A stretch of DNA of 64,000 bases. It comes from Isoetes taiwanensis (lineage: Eukaryota; Streptophyta; Lycopodiopsida; Isoetales; Isoetaceae). The translations under genes and the position numbers were made by a program. A model generated the notes under the pieces. The model worked only from the letters and a program-made list of their open reading frames with translations. It ran no database searches and was not told where the DNA came from. Every line of letters begins with the position of its first letter. Within the stretch, counting starts at the first letter, position 1. Location of the stretch: contig JAJEKV010000047.1 of the NCBI GenBank assembly GCA_021234155.1, positions 1,042,494 to 1,106,493 of the forward strand. The letters run 5' to 3'. Shown one piece after another: positions 24,614 to 35,599 of the stretch.

Positions 24614-24799
24614 ATGTGCCACGCCTCTACTTCAAGCAAGAGTCCAAGACCTGCTCAACCGTCATCATATGACAGGCTCAAGAAGGACCAGGCATGCTTT
24701 CGATGCTTCTGCCGTCGACACAATAGTCACAATTGCCCTTCTGTGATACATGATGGCCATAGCATCAGTCGACACCAACCCAGGCGCCATCAACTTTAA
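24614..24799 (+). pseudogene. Retrotransposon gag zinc-knuckle fragment
   Basis: The frame contains KKDQACFRCFCRRHNSHNCP, a complete CCHC knuckle (C-x2-C-x4-H-x4-C) preceded by a Ser/Pro-rich linker, as at the C-terminus of gypsy gag proteins. Nothing recognisable of protease or polymerase follows, so a large internal deletion joins it to the 3' part of the element ending with the LTR at 25909. Confidence 0.7.
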
Positions 24800-25894
24800 C
24801 GGTGCCCCATAGAATGTCTCTGTAAGGTGTATCTGTGCGATGTCAATGTAAGAATATATGTATGTCTGATAAATGTATAGATATAACTAATGAATTAATA
24901 TGTGTGCTCATGTGAATGTAAACTACGGTAAAGATAGAGAGTGTGAGTGTGGAAACATTAAAGATAATCAAAAGTAGAAAGGTATTTAAACACATAGTCA
25001 AATATAATAGAATAAGATAATTATGTGTGTGTTACACAAAATATTGAAGGAATAACGAGACTTAGATTATGATTATAAAAAGGTTATGAACAATAAATGA
25101 TGAAGAACGTGTGTGTGTGTAATTAATATTAAAGTATATATGTAAAAAAATGTGAGATATAATACAATATATAATTGTATTAAAGGATAACTATGGGGGG
25201 CATGTAAAACACTGAGGATAGCAATATATGGCTTGTTAAAACTGTAACGAAATAAGAAAACAAAATTTTGATACAAAATTAAATTAGGGCAGACTGTAAT
25301 AAAACAAATTCTAATGTCAAGGAACAGTATAATACACATATAGACAAGTCTTAATATGGTTAGAATGAGTTTGTACTAAACAGTGCAAAAATTATAAGTG
25401 GGTATTATATTAAAAGAAGAAATAGAGGTCGTGTATATCTATGCCCGTGTATAATATATAATCACCTTCATATGTGTGAATAAAGAATGATTTCTAAATT
25501 AGGTATACTGTGATATAGTGTCACTACAATGTATAAGAGAATAACATGAATGACTACTCTAGTAATGAGAGGTATGGATCGATCAGTATGGTAAAATAAA
25601 CAACTCAGTAGTCATGGATTCCAGAAGAGTTCCAACCATTGCGGAACTCATCACCCCGAATGTAACAGTATGTGCCCTTCCACATAAAGTTGCTCAAACT
25701 AATTACCGTTCAACTCTCACATAGTTATGAATTGCACATTATGCGTCATTTCAAACTTGATCACTTTGAACACGACAACTTTTGTGTGGCTTATAATTTC
25801 GTGTTACATCTTAAAGATGGGGAGACTTGCCTCCGACATGCCATGTGTTGGCCCAAAGCAAGAACAATCTTGATGCTAAAGACAACATCATTTT
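24800..25894. other. AT-rich remnant between gag fragment and 3' LTR
   Basis: No pol domain is visible. The stretch 24830-25560 is AT-rich with short GTGTGT runs. The last 220 bp (25672-25894) has a 99-codon frame leading into the polypurine tract and may be the 3' non-coding end of the gypsy element. Confidence 0.45.
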
Positions 25895-25908
25895 CAAGGT
25901 GGGGAGAA

Positions 25909-27446
25909 CGTGACGTTCCACGTATTTATATCACTTTTGGATATAAATACATGACACGTCACTATGAATAATTAATGGTGCATTAATTATTCGTAAGCTA
26001 AGGTTAGCTATGTAAATCATTAATTATTAAGGTGGAAACCTAACCTTAAACCCTAATTCGAATTTAGAGCTTAACCTAATATTAAAAGGGGTTAAAATAT
26101 TAAATTAGTTAATATTAACCAATCTGGAATGGCAGCTGGCCCAAATCGATTGGGCAAGGCAGACCTGCTAACTTGGAACACCCAAACTGGGGTTTCTACC
26201 CCCCAATTTACCCCAATTCGAATTGGGGGAGATTCAGATTGGTGGAGGAGGAGCTGTTGTTCAACCCTGTTCTAGCCAGAAGGATGGAGAACGTAGATAG
26301 CTTGGATAGTACGTAGATAGCTTGGATTCCTAGATAGTCATAGGATTAACCCTTGTATGCTCAGAAGATAGCTAGAATTAACCCTTGTATGAATAGATGT
26401 ATGGTTAATCTCTATTTTATGTTCTATTCGAAGCTATGGATGGATGGATGTATAATGGTAGTTCTCTTTCTGTTCCTATTGTGTTGTATGGGTAAAAAAA
26501 GGGGTAGAGAAATAAAGGCCATCTAGAAGTAGAGATGCTCCTAGTTAGAACCCTTAAAACCCAGTAAATGCGGCCTGCGCACAAGAGCCCACCTGGCTGT
26601 GGATGCTATGAGGTGGTTCAAGTTCAACACCAAATAACGGACACAATTGGTGAAATGGGGGTGGAGTCTTGCTGAGCGTGGCTACTGGGGCTCCTACAGT
26701 GTGCTAGGCTTATAGTCGGCCACTACGTATGGGCCGCGTATGGGTCTGACACCCCCTGGGTCGCAGGATACATGCCTATACGGACGTCCTGGACTTTGCG
26801 TAGATTTAGGGGGGTAAGTCGGGTACGGATGCGGGTGCTGCAGGTGTGGCACGTATCCTCTAGCACACCCATGGAACCGTTGTGATCCGGGATTCTTTAA
26901 CCTGCCTCATCGGACTGGGAAGATGTAACCTGGAGTAGTCTCATAGGGTGATCCCTTGGGATTGTGTCTCCGGAGGGCTACAACTGCAGCATAGCATGTT
27001 CCAGCCTATCTGCAAAGTGTGCATAAGAGGGGTTCTATACCAGCCAATGCCATGTTATACCTCTATCTCCTGTTATCCGGAGGCCTTGACTGTCAGTCGA
27101 CCCCTATGAGTCTAAGCCCAAGGTAAAGGCCTTATTTATGGTGCATTTCCTTTGTTACATTGTTCTATTGTTAGTTGTATTGATGATGATGGGCCACCCC
27201 TCGTGGTGGTATATTATTTATTAGAATTATTGTCAAGTACTAACATGTATGTACGCTTCCACTATATAGGATTCCCATAGAAGGCGTGGGATGAATGACA
27301 CCTCCATGTCCATCAACTTGACACTTGGCCATCACAAGTAGTCCGAGTCAGACGGAGGGCCTTTTCGTGGTGATGGATTCACCAGGGGAGGGGAATTTGC
27401 CGTATTTATACGATGGGAGCATCCTATGGATTCGGAGAGCGTCACA
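25909..27446 (+). repeat. Second gypsy LTR, about 1.54 kb
   Basis: It starts CGTGACG directly after the purine tract CAAGGTGGGGAGAA and ends GAGCGTCACA. This mirrors the LTR at 1539-3177 (TGTGACG ... GAGCGTCACA, similar length) in opposite orientation. The two interiors differ, so they are related families or old copies. No 5' LTR of this copy is seen. The right edge at 27446 interrupts a minus-strand frame. Confidence 0.7.
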
Positions 27447-27880
27447 AAAATGGAAACATTTGGATCCATAACCACCAATGCTTGAGAGTTTCCACATGAA
27501 ATAGAATTTTGACTTACTGGCCCTATTTCCAAGTTTATCCTTTTAGCACAAATTGTTGTAGAATCCGATCGGCTTCTTGTTCTCTTTGACTCATTTTGAG
27601 AAAATAGTGCTTGAATTATAGAGATAGATACTAATCCGGTCATCTTCTTTGCATTTCTTCTCTGAAATCCCTTCTCACGCCTTGGAGGGACAAAGGACTC
27701 TGAATGATCCGAAGCCCTTGTCATAATTTCTGAGAATCTAGAACTTATAAGGCAGTCAAGAATGAAGACAGTCAAATTTATGACATTAAATTCCCAATGC
27801 TGAACTAACAATCTGAGTTGTTCAAAAATATGAAGCAAAGATGTTAAAATTTGAAGCAAGAATGCTTGCATTGATCTCAA
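27447..27880 (-). pseudogene. Unrecognised coding fragment cut by the LTR
   Basis: A minus-strand frame reads SDHSESFVPPRREKGFQRRN and KRTRSRSDSTTICAKRINLE before running into the LTR edge at 27446. The composition looks protein-like (basic, Ser/Arg-rich) and a possible splice acceptor (CCTTATAAG) precedes SRFSEIMTRAS near 27750. The family is not recognised. An overlapping plus-strand frame (27841-28107) is an alternative. Confidence 0.3.
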
Positions 27881-29229
27881 TCGCCTTGATCCGGTGGGAA
27901 TTGCACCAAGAAGCTCAGCGACGCTGTCAAAATGCAGGGAAATTGTGGGAAATCGTAGGAAGCCTAAATGTTCTGACTCATGAAATAGTACATAATCCTA
28001 TTACTACACAGGCTTCGGTGCAATATGTGGATATGGGAATCATTAGAATGAAGGATCGGCTCTTTGCTTGGAGTACACATGCCTTATTCGACAAAAGGTG
28101 CATATAGAGTTCACATTTGTGAAGATTTTTGGGACAGTGGGTGCTGATGAAGATCAAAACTCAGATATCAGCTGTGTGGCATGCTGAAGTCGCCCTCTAA
28201 TACTTTTTTCTTAGTTCTTTTGTGTTTCCTAGTTAACATTTTTGTGTGTTTTGTATCACGACCTCATAAAAAGACCATTTTGACAGAAAAGCCCATGTGA
28301 ATTCACCCCCTGACATAAAAGAAAAGTATTTTTGCTGATGTTTTTTATGGCTAAAAAATGCCTAATGTAACTTGCCTTTGTCAAATATGCTTCTTGTTAC
28401 CAACAAAGTTTGTAACAGTATTTGGTATCCTTAAGCTAACACAAGTTCTTTGGAGCATGCAAATGGCTGTTTCGCCTGCAGATCCTCTTATTTTTTTTAT
28501 AGTGCATGTTGTTTAATTTTCAAGTTGAGTTTTCAGATTCGTTCATTCAAAGAAAAGCACCCCATTTGAGTGCTTTTATAATTTTTACAAGCAGTTTTTA
28601 ATGAAAAATATTACATTTGCAGCCTTCATTTTTTCTCTTGGGTGTATATGATGTGAACATATCTCATCTTTATCTACTGATATATTTTACCTTTGTTTGC
28701 AGAGATGTTTCAATTTTGTCTTTATGTTTACGATCTACAAGAAAATTTCATTATGGTTTAAACTGTTTTCACTATGGTTTAAACATTATAGTTTAAGCGT
28801 CCAGAAGACCTACTAGTTTACATTTTGTAGCACTGTCTCCACATACCATCTTCATATAAAGGCAAGCAATTTCAAGCATGGTTGTCAATGCTATTCCATT
28901 GTGTGGTTTGTCTCGGGGCACAGAATCTTGTTGATGGCCTCCTTAGTCTTGTAGATCCCAATACTAGCATGGTAAAATGGCAATAAGTCAAGATTCGGCT
29001 AGTTTCTATGAATTTGTCCATTATAGCTAAGTTTAGAAGCTGAGCATGATAGTGCACAACATCATGGCAATCATCTCCAAAATCATAGGATTCATAGCAT
29101 AGACTTCACCAAGCCAAAGTGAAGAAAACATTTAGGGAGAATCAAAGAAAAAAGGCCAATTGAAGCATTCAAAGCTGGTGCGCCAACACATATTGAAATC
29201 CAGAGTGGCCTGAAAGATTTTAGTGCTAT

Positions 29230-30895
29230 GAGAAATGAAATGAAATTTGATTATTACATCTGTGAGACCACCAGGTCTATAAGACGTTCAACTTGTACAT
29301 TTAACATTATAAAACAAATCATTTAATCCATCCTCTAATATTAATGCATTAGTCTCTCCTACCTCTAACTCATATACTTTTAAGGTTCTTAAAACATCGT
29401 CCCTATATACCCTAAAATATCAATGATATATCTCCCAATACGTGATCCTAGAAAATCAAAGAAAGCCATCAACGTGGCAGCACATACATCATACTTCTCT
29501 CGAATATCTCTGTAAACAAAACAATGTAGAAGTACATGTTCCTCATCTTTAAGTATCCCTGCCTCACATATCTTACACAATCTAAGCTCATGAGGAATGC
29601 CATTCTACCTACCTACTTCAATATCAAGCCTATGTAAGTTTAGCCTCATCTCATAGATGGCATGGCTATGCTTCGTGGAAATCCCCCCTACCAAATACTT
29701 TGCCTCCTGCAATGTAGGATTGGGTCCTATAATATTTCTTTTTTATTGCCCCATCTCTCCATGTTCACTGAAGAACATTCATTTTGACCTATGTGTGAAA
29801 TCATGAATATTCGTCCCCGAGCGTGCCATCCCCTAAGTGGCATCAACAAACTAGTTAACCCATGACCCATGTGTGAAATCATGAATATTCATCCCCGAGC
29901 GTGCCATCCCCTAAGTGGCATCAGCAAACTAGTTAACCCATGTCTCCTCCAAAGCCAAGCGTGGTAAACTTTATTCGGACATAATATACAACACCTTATA
30001 GACATAATTAAGGAGTTTGCAAAGCGCCTCTGCCTCTAGTGTGAGCATCCACATTCCGCTAACATCATATCATAGGGAGTTTGCATTTTTGTTCCAAGTT
30101 CAGACCGAAGGAATTTCTTTTAAACTTTGTCAACCCTTTTCCAAGTCTCCAATGTCAATTCGAGACCCCATACTTCATATCCATACAAAACCACAGATTG
30201 GACCAGTGTTATATAGAGCATTCTTTTCAAGCTAAAGTTCCATATCTCTACTTTGGCACATCTATGCTGCATTGCATACAGTGCTTTGAAACCACCATTT
30301 ACTTTTTGCTCCACTACTTGGTTCCAATTTGGACTCTTATCCACTAATATCCCAAGTTACTTGTAGCTATTGGTATTTCTACAAGTTCACCTTGATAATA
30401 GAACTTTAAATAATCAGTCTTATTTGCCCCAAACACAATCACTTTTGTCTTACCCATATTAACTTGCATGCCTTTTGCATTATAGGTGTTTCATCTCCAC
30501 CATAGTCCTGCATCTATCATTCAAGTTGGTCTATAAAAGTACCAAATAATGTAGGCGACAGAGGACACCCCTGTTTTACTCCCACATTGCTCTCCACAAA
30601 ATTATTACAAGATTTCATATATGGAAAGGAGAATTGAACCAATACCTTCTCGTATAGCTTTCCAACTACTTGTCTGAATTCAACAGGAATGTTTAAATCA
30701 TCCATTGTTTCCCAGAGATGTTTTCTATTCACCATATCAAAAGCCTTGGAGAAGTCAACAAAGGCAGCATATAGGGGCTTCTTTTCTCCAACAACAGAAT
30801 CTATCATTGCATGCATAGTGATCAAACGGTTAATAATGGACCTTATGGGTCTGTCCCACTGGTCTAGCATTGTTATCCTCATGGGTAGAAGCATG
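29230..30895 (-). mobile_element. Non-LTR retrotransposon (LINE) fragment, RT motif deleted
   Basis: The minus strand encodes KKPLYAAFVDFSKAFDMVNR (palm motif A, 30790-30720) and VGVKQGCPLSPTLFGTFIDQ (motif B, about 30580-30520). It then jumps to NMGKTKVIVFGANK and GFKALYAMQHRCAKVEIWN, so the (F/Y)ADD motif C that should lie between is missing. Downstream come QSVVLYGYEVWGLELTLETW and a zinc-binding tail, CKICEAGILKDEEHVLLHC (29580-29520). The 3' end has no long poly-A but ATTTCATTTCATTTC-like repeats near 29230. The 5' end is cut near 30895. It is inactive. Confidence 0.85.
29786..29941. repeat. 78-bp tandem duplication inside the LINE
   Basis: GACCTATGTGTGAAATCATG (29786) and GACCCATGTGTGAAATCATG (29864) begin two units that differ at only a few positions. 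The period of 78 keeps the frame (26 codons). Confidence 0.9.
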
Positions 30896-31052
30896 AAAGG
30901 GTGGGCAAAAAAAGTGCCCGTATTTTACATTTACAAATTCAAAATGTAAGGAAATCCCTCCCCCCCATAAATTATTATTCTTGGAATGAATCATTAATAG
31001 GGCAAATAATTTTGAACTCTCCTCCCGCGCTCTGTTCAACCTTCCTCCCGCT

Positions 31053-31172
31053 CGAACCTCCATAGCAGAAAGCTTGACATCCATATTCGAACCTCCATAG
31101 CCGAAAGCTTGACATCCATATTCGAACCTCCATAGCCAAGATCAGGACCTCCATAGCCAAAAGCTTGCATTT
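31053..31172. repeat. 35-bp tandem repeat, about 3.5 units
   Basis: The unit CGAACCTCCATAGCxGAAAG + CTTGACATCCATATT starts at 31053, 31088 and 31123. The third unit is shortened to 22 bp before a fourth, diverged unit at 31145. Confidence 0.85.
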
Positions 31173-31698
31173 TCAGAGAGCTGAAGCACCAGGGAAGAGA
31201 TCATGACGAAACAGCTTGGAACAAAGACATCTCCAAGGAAATCTCCTCGCGAACAAACCTCAGAAGCCCATGCCAAGGTCTCCCACTAGAATCGCCACGA
31301 AAACTCAAGAGGTGGGTCTTCAGACGGGAGGTGTTGCCCGAGTTTGACAAGGTAAGCATCAAGGCATTTTAGGAGCAACAATTTTGATAGCATGTTTCCA
31401 GGGCTAGTGCAAATAGTGCAGGATGTTTGGGGTTCTGAAGCCCCTGCTGTTAGGGGTTATCAAGAGTGCAGGATTAAGCCTGGTTGGATGGCAGATTTTT
31501 TTTCTGTGTATGAGCACGTTTTTTTGTAGGAGGGATATTGCAAATCATCACATTCCATTGTATTTTGCCCTAACATATGCACTTCATTACAAAGGAGTAA
31601 GCATTGATTGGGATGAGGTGAAAGCAAGTGCAAGTCTTCATTCAAAAGGCTCTCAAAAAGAATCGACCTACGTAATTAGCTTCTGAGAAAGTCTTCCA

Positions 31699-32042
31699 AT
31701 GTTAAAGCTATTAAATGTATGCCTCGTAGAATTGGGGCAGCAGCTTGGAAATGATGAAAAGGTGGAGGGAAACAAGAGCATTAGATTCGCCTCCATGCTT
31801 GATGAAATACGACTTTAAAAAGAGAAAAGGAAAACAATGGAAATTGAACTGTTGAAGCATGAGAGTGATAAGAGCTTCTTGACAAGACTTGTGTGAGTAA
31901 AGATGCAAAAATATGTGAGCAAGCTCAAAGATTATGGCGGTTTAAAAGCAAAGCGGGGAAGCCAAACCGATGTGCAAATGGCTTTGGCATCCCATTTAGA
32001 GGAGGAGAAATCAAGTTATATTGCTGACTTAGATGCTCTAAT
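31699..32042 (+). pseudogene. Coiled-coil protein pseudogene, 5' part (split by CACTA)
   Basis: One continuous phase from the ATG at 31699 encodes leucine- and charge-rich helices (for example EIELLKHESDKSFLTRLV and LASHLEEEKSSYIADLDAL). It contains in-frame stops near 31816 (TAA) and 31891 (TGA). It ends exactly at the transposon target site. Joined to the other side with one AAT copy, the phase continues for 28 more codons to a stop at 63682-63684. The family is unknown; the stops suggest it was already decayed or is itself transposon-derived. Confidence 0.55.
32040..32042. other. Left target-site duplication AAT of the CACTA element
   Basis: AAT directly precedes CACTACAAG. The matching AAT is at 63600-63602. 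CACTA elements make 3-bp duplications. Confidence 0.85.
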
Positions 32043-32051
32043 CACTACAAG
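32043..32051 (+). repeat. Left terminal inverted repeat (CACTACAAG)
   Basis: Perfect complement of 63591-63599. Confidence 0.9.
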
Positions 32052-32500
32052 GGATAGTCGCCCTTCAACGACGCCGAGATCGCCGACGAACGACGGTCGT
32101 CGCCGAAAAACGATTTTATCATCGTGCTCAACGACGCATAACGTCGTTTCGACGCCGCGTTCAACGACGTGTATCGTGGCTGACGTCGGTTTCGGATTTG
32201 CCCGCGCGGGCATGGTGCCGGTGCCAAGTCGGGCCTGCCGCGCGTCAATACACGCCACCGACGCCGCTCAACGGCGTTTCACATAGCCGACGCCGCCGCC
32301 CCCCGCGTGGAAATGGGCATTGCCAACCCGGCAACTGCGTGTCAAGACGCCGCCACCGGACGCCGCTCAACGACGCCTCCGAGCCGGACGCTTTCATGTT
32401 GGCATCCGTGGCATGGTGCTGGTGCCATGCTGGCCTGCCTGCGTGCCAGGACACGTCAGCCTCGACGTCGTTAAACGACGTTACACAGAGGAAATTTTTC
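32052..32500. repeat. Left subterminal repeat block 1
   Basis: A GC-rich stretch dense in palindromic variants: TTCAACGACGCC, AACGTCGTTTCGACG, GACGCCGCTCAACGGCGTTT and GACGTCGTTAAACGACGTT (32464-32482). Two larger related segments (about 32205-32290 and 32410-32485) share GCATGGTGCxGGTGCCA and a palindrome at the end. The density of CG sites is high. This is the normal place for CACTA transposase-binding motifs. Confidence 0.85.
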
Positions 32501-32524
32501 TTTTTTTTTTTGCCAAATAAAAAC

Positions 32525-32553
32525 TCTAACCCTAACCCTAACCCTAACCCTAA
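32525..32553. repeat. Short (CCCTAA)n telomere-like tract
   Basis: Four consecutive TAACCC units followed by CCCTAAAT. The hexamer corresponds to TTAGGG, not the common plant heptamer TTTAGGG. It is interstitial, inside the transposon. Confidence 0.85.
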
Positions 32554-32648
32554 ATCCACGTTATAAGTGGATCCATCAGTAGCTGCTGTTATTCTTATCT
32601 TTTGAGTGTTCTTCCCTATCTTGCTATAATGGTCCCAAGTAGTTGAAG

Positions 32649-32934
32649 ACCACCTTCGCTACGATATGTTCCTTCTAGCGGTAATCCTCCTCCTCCAAGG
32701 GAAGACAACTCCAAAGAACCCCCCCGCTTCTCCGACGAGAACCCTCCCTTCACCATCGTGGCAAAGATGAGTGAAAAGGAGCTTCTGATTGCACTAACAT
32801 CTTGCGTTCCATGCGGGGAACGACTGGTAGAATGGCTCACCGAGCCAAACAAAGAGAAAACGACATTAATGGTGCGTATAATGATGCAAATGGTTGCATC
32901 AAACCGCCACGCCCCTCGGGATAGACATAAGTAA
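32649..32934 (+). CDS. Small open frame, proline-rich then helical, unknown
   Basis: A stop-free frame begins near 32649 with SSGNPPPPREDNSKEPPRFS, then NPPFTIVAK and, from an ATG at 32767, MSEKELLIALTSCVPCGERL and WLTEPNKEKTTLMVRIMMQM, ending at 32934. Codon usage looks protein-like. It sits just inside the subterminal block and could be a first exon. A faintly similar arrangement (ILPRNPPPLKDEDYE then a basic helix) follows another subterminal-like block at 40345. No known domain. Confidence 0.4.
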
Positions 32935-33084
32935 TGTATAAGCTTTTTTTTTTGAATGGAAATAATAAGTTTTTTTATCTATTTGTGTTGTCGTTGTATG
33001 CTTATTTTATGAATGGGAACAATCGCTTTTTTATTTATTTGTGTTATTTGTATTGTATGTTGTTTCACATTATGTTAAACAATC

Positions 33085-33362
33085 ACGCTTGGTCGTTTAA
33101 CGACGTTATGATCATTTGACGCCGTTAAACGACGCTATGATCATCCGACGCGGGCATATGAGGGGGCATCGACGCCCAAGCCGACGCGGGCATGCCTAGG
33201 TGTCGGGCCGGCCGGCTTCATTTGACGCCGTTAAACGACGTTATGATCATCCGACATGGCATATGAGGGGTGTCGACGCCCAAGCCGACGTGGCATGCCT
33301 AGGTGTCGGGGCGCCTTTACGGCGTTAAACGACGTCATACACGACGCCGATAAACGACGTTA
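33085..33362. repeat. Left subterminal repeat block 2
   Basis: It contains two tandem units of about 106 bp (ATGATCATCCGAC at 33137 and 33243, then GCATATGAGG, GACGCCCAAGCCGACG, GGCATGCCTAGGTGTCGG). Each is tied to palindromes such as GTCGTTTAACGACG, GACGCCGTTAAACGACG and GGCGTTAAACGACGTC. It has the same motif family as the right end of the element. Confidence 0.85.
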
Positions 33363-33554
33363 AATATGGCGGGAACCCGCCGCCGGGTTATTTACCATTT
33401 CTTTGTTATTTTGACTCGCTTGTTTCGATTTTTTTTGCTCGTGGGTCTTCATAAGGTAAGATCTCTCGCTAATTTGTTAATCTTTGTGGTTTTAGAGTTA
33501 AACACCTCCAAATGCTAATAGATTAGAAGATTGAATCTTGAAAGTATGTTAAAA

Positions 33555-33750
33555 ACTTGAGGGATGCATGATCAAGGTAATCGGTCGGCTCCATCCCGAA
33601 TGGAGAAGACTAGATGTATCGGGTTTATGCACCTCGTAACGTAAGTTTCAATCTTCATAGATTACAAAAAGATTTGAAAGGTTGCGTGAATATAAGGTAT
33701 CGGGTCGACTCCATTTCAAATGGAGAGGACTAGATGTAGGGTTCAAAGAA
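33555..33750. repeat. Leader repeat module upstream of the SET gene (two copies)
   Basis: Two copies of a module reading GGTCGGCTCCATCCCGAATG + GAGAAGACTAGATGTATCGG and TCGACTCCATTTCAAATGGA + GAGGACTAGATGTAGGGTTC. The same module, in three copies, lies upstream of the kinase-like gene (54784-55130). Confidence 0.7.
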
Positions 33751-33898
33751 CCCTTCAATCAAATGCTTTCTAAATATCATAAACGTTGTATGAATCAATC
33801 TTAAGAATAAACATTTGATAAAATCATGAAAAAACATGGATATTTATATTTATTATATTATTACATGGTTTTTTATTAATATTTTTTTATTGTTTACT

Positions 33899-35270
33899 AG
33901 AAAAACAACATGGACTAACGCCAAAAGGAATTTGAACGTAAAAGTGAGACGTAAAGCTTTGAGAAAGTTACATGGCGACTTCATGCAAGAATGTTACCCC
34001 AACAATTGCCATAAATAGTCCAATTAGACCCTGGTGGACCGAAGTCTTCCTAGAGGCTTTGGTGGTGTGCATGAAATGAATGTCACGATGTATGTACCAT
34101 AAACATGTTTCAATGATTAGTTAACTTTATATCTTGATGTTACTTTTTTTTTTTGCGCTTGTACTTGACAGAGCGGTTATATTGCAATTGTTCGATGTGC
34201 AAAGGACAAATAAAACGGATGAGAAAGACCGGCCCCCGACCATGTTGACAAATATGGTGAATGCCCGAAAAATCCAAAGGTTTCCGGACGCACATGTGGG
34301 GTATTCCAACGAGGTATAATACACTAATCTTCATGAACTCGAATCAACTACTCTCATGTACTTGAATCGACGCCTTAACTTAGTTTGTTTGTATTTTGTT
34401 AGGAAGAAATTGAGAATGAAGTGAGCTCAAGCAAAGATATAGATTTTGGGGTTATGTTGTCATTGGAAGTAGATGATGTTGATACTATGAATGCGCTCAT
34501 AGAAAACCCTACAAAAAGAAAGCCATCAACTTCCTCAAAGAGTATCCCATTACGTGATAGAACTCGCCGCGGCAATGGCCGCTGCCAAGATTGGAGGGAA
34601 TGACAATGTTCATCAAAATTGGAATGTACTAGATCATGTAGAAGAAAATAATCTTCCACCTTCACTAGTCCATTTGGTCCAGCCCTTTACGATAAAGATC
34701 GTGAAGAAATTCAATGCATGGCCTAGAGGCAAGCCAATTATTTATGGGGAGCAATTTACATATTGGGGTAGGCAAAGACATGATTAAAAAATAGTCGGGT
34801 CCCCGGTGCTGGGCCTGGGATTATATATTATGACCTAATACAAAAGTCAAAGATGGTACGACCGTTCCTTTAATGCCATATGTAGGTCCCTGAATATAAC
34901 TTCTATTACACTTGGCATAAATTGAGTAAGCATCGCTGGCGCATGCTCATCTATGGCCTAAATTCAAATGCACTAACAATATCCAAGCCCTGACTACGCA
35001 AGCTTCACATATATTGATGGTCGCCCTCGCTTGCATGGAAACCTTGTCGCTTTTATTAATAGCTCTATCAAGAATCTTGAAGCTACCAATTGTGAATTTG
35101 TCGAGGCAAACAAAGACCAAGAAGATTTTTTTAGGCGTAAAATTGACGGGAGATATATCATGGTTTATGCTATAAAAACTTTGTGTATTGGTGATGAATT
35201 GTTCATTGAATATGAATATGGTAGACCAATACCGAGGTCCTTTGATGATGTACTCAAATTACTCATATAA
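33899..35270 (+). CDS. SET-domain-like protein gene (multi-exon, partly decayed)
   Basis: The last exon region, 34995-35270, encodes YASFTYIDGRPRLHGNLVAF, INSSIKNLEATNCEFVEAN, then YIMVYAIKTLCIGDELFIEY and EYGRP. This matches the C-terminal half of SET lysine-methyltransferase domains: an N..AFIN-type cofactor-binding strand, NC, the A.K.I..G.EL...Y motif and the pseudoknot. Upstream exons are supported by splice signals: TTGACAG|AG near 34171, AACGAG|GTATAA near 34316 and TTTGTTAG|GAAG at 34402. The 34403-34787 part needs one frame change near 34560. The N-flanking SET half is only weakly readable at 34800-34990. If functional, it would methylate lysine on histones or other proteins, but the usual NHxxxPN signature appears altered to FINSS, so activity is doubtful. 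Its position beside the transposase suggests cargo. Confidence 0.55.
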
Positions 35271-35288
35271 TTTTCGCCTAATGCACCT

Positions 35289-35356
35289 TTTTTTTCTTCT
35301 TCTTCGAATTCTTCTTCTTCTTCTTCTTCTTTTTCAATTCTTCAATTCTTCTTCTC
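35289..35356. repeat. (TTC)n microsatellite-like tract
   Basis: TTCTTC runs with interspersed AATTC lie just after the stop of the SET-like frame. Confidence 0.85.
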
Positions 35357-35599
35357 TTGAATGAGATTGCACATATTGAAGATAAATGTGTATTATATCT
35401 TTAATATATGCTTTGATTATGACATAAAATTTTATATTTCGCTCGCTATTAAATGCTTAAAATTTAACAAACACGGCTCTCAATGCATGTATCAATCATG
35501 CATATATTTCGCTTTAATCGACCCGACGCGGTAGGCAAGTGGATATGAGACCACATCCAAGCTGCATCAATTGGCGACATCAAACGCCATTATGGATAG

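Noticed and set aside
32525-32553. A chromosome end or assembly end
   Set aside because: Only about four telomere-like units, inside a transposon with continuous sequence on both sides.
32016-32559. Long minus- and plus-strand frames over the left subterminal repeats
   Set aside because: The GC-rich palindromes keep several frames open at once and the sequence is explained as transposon ends.
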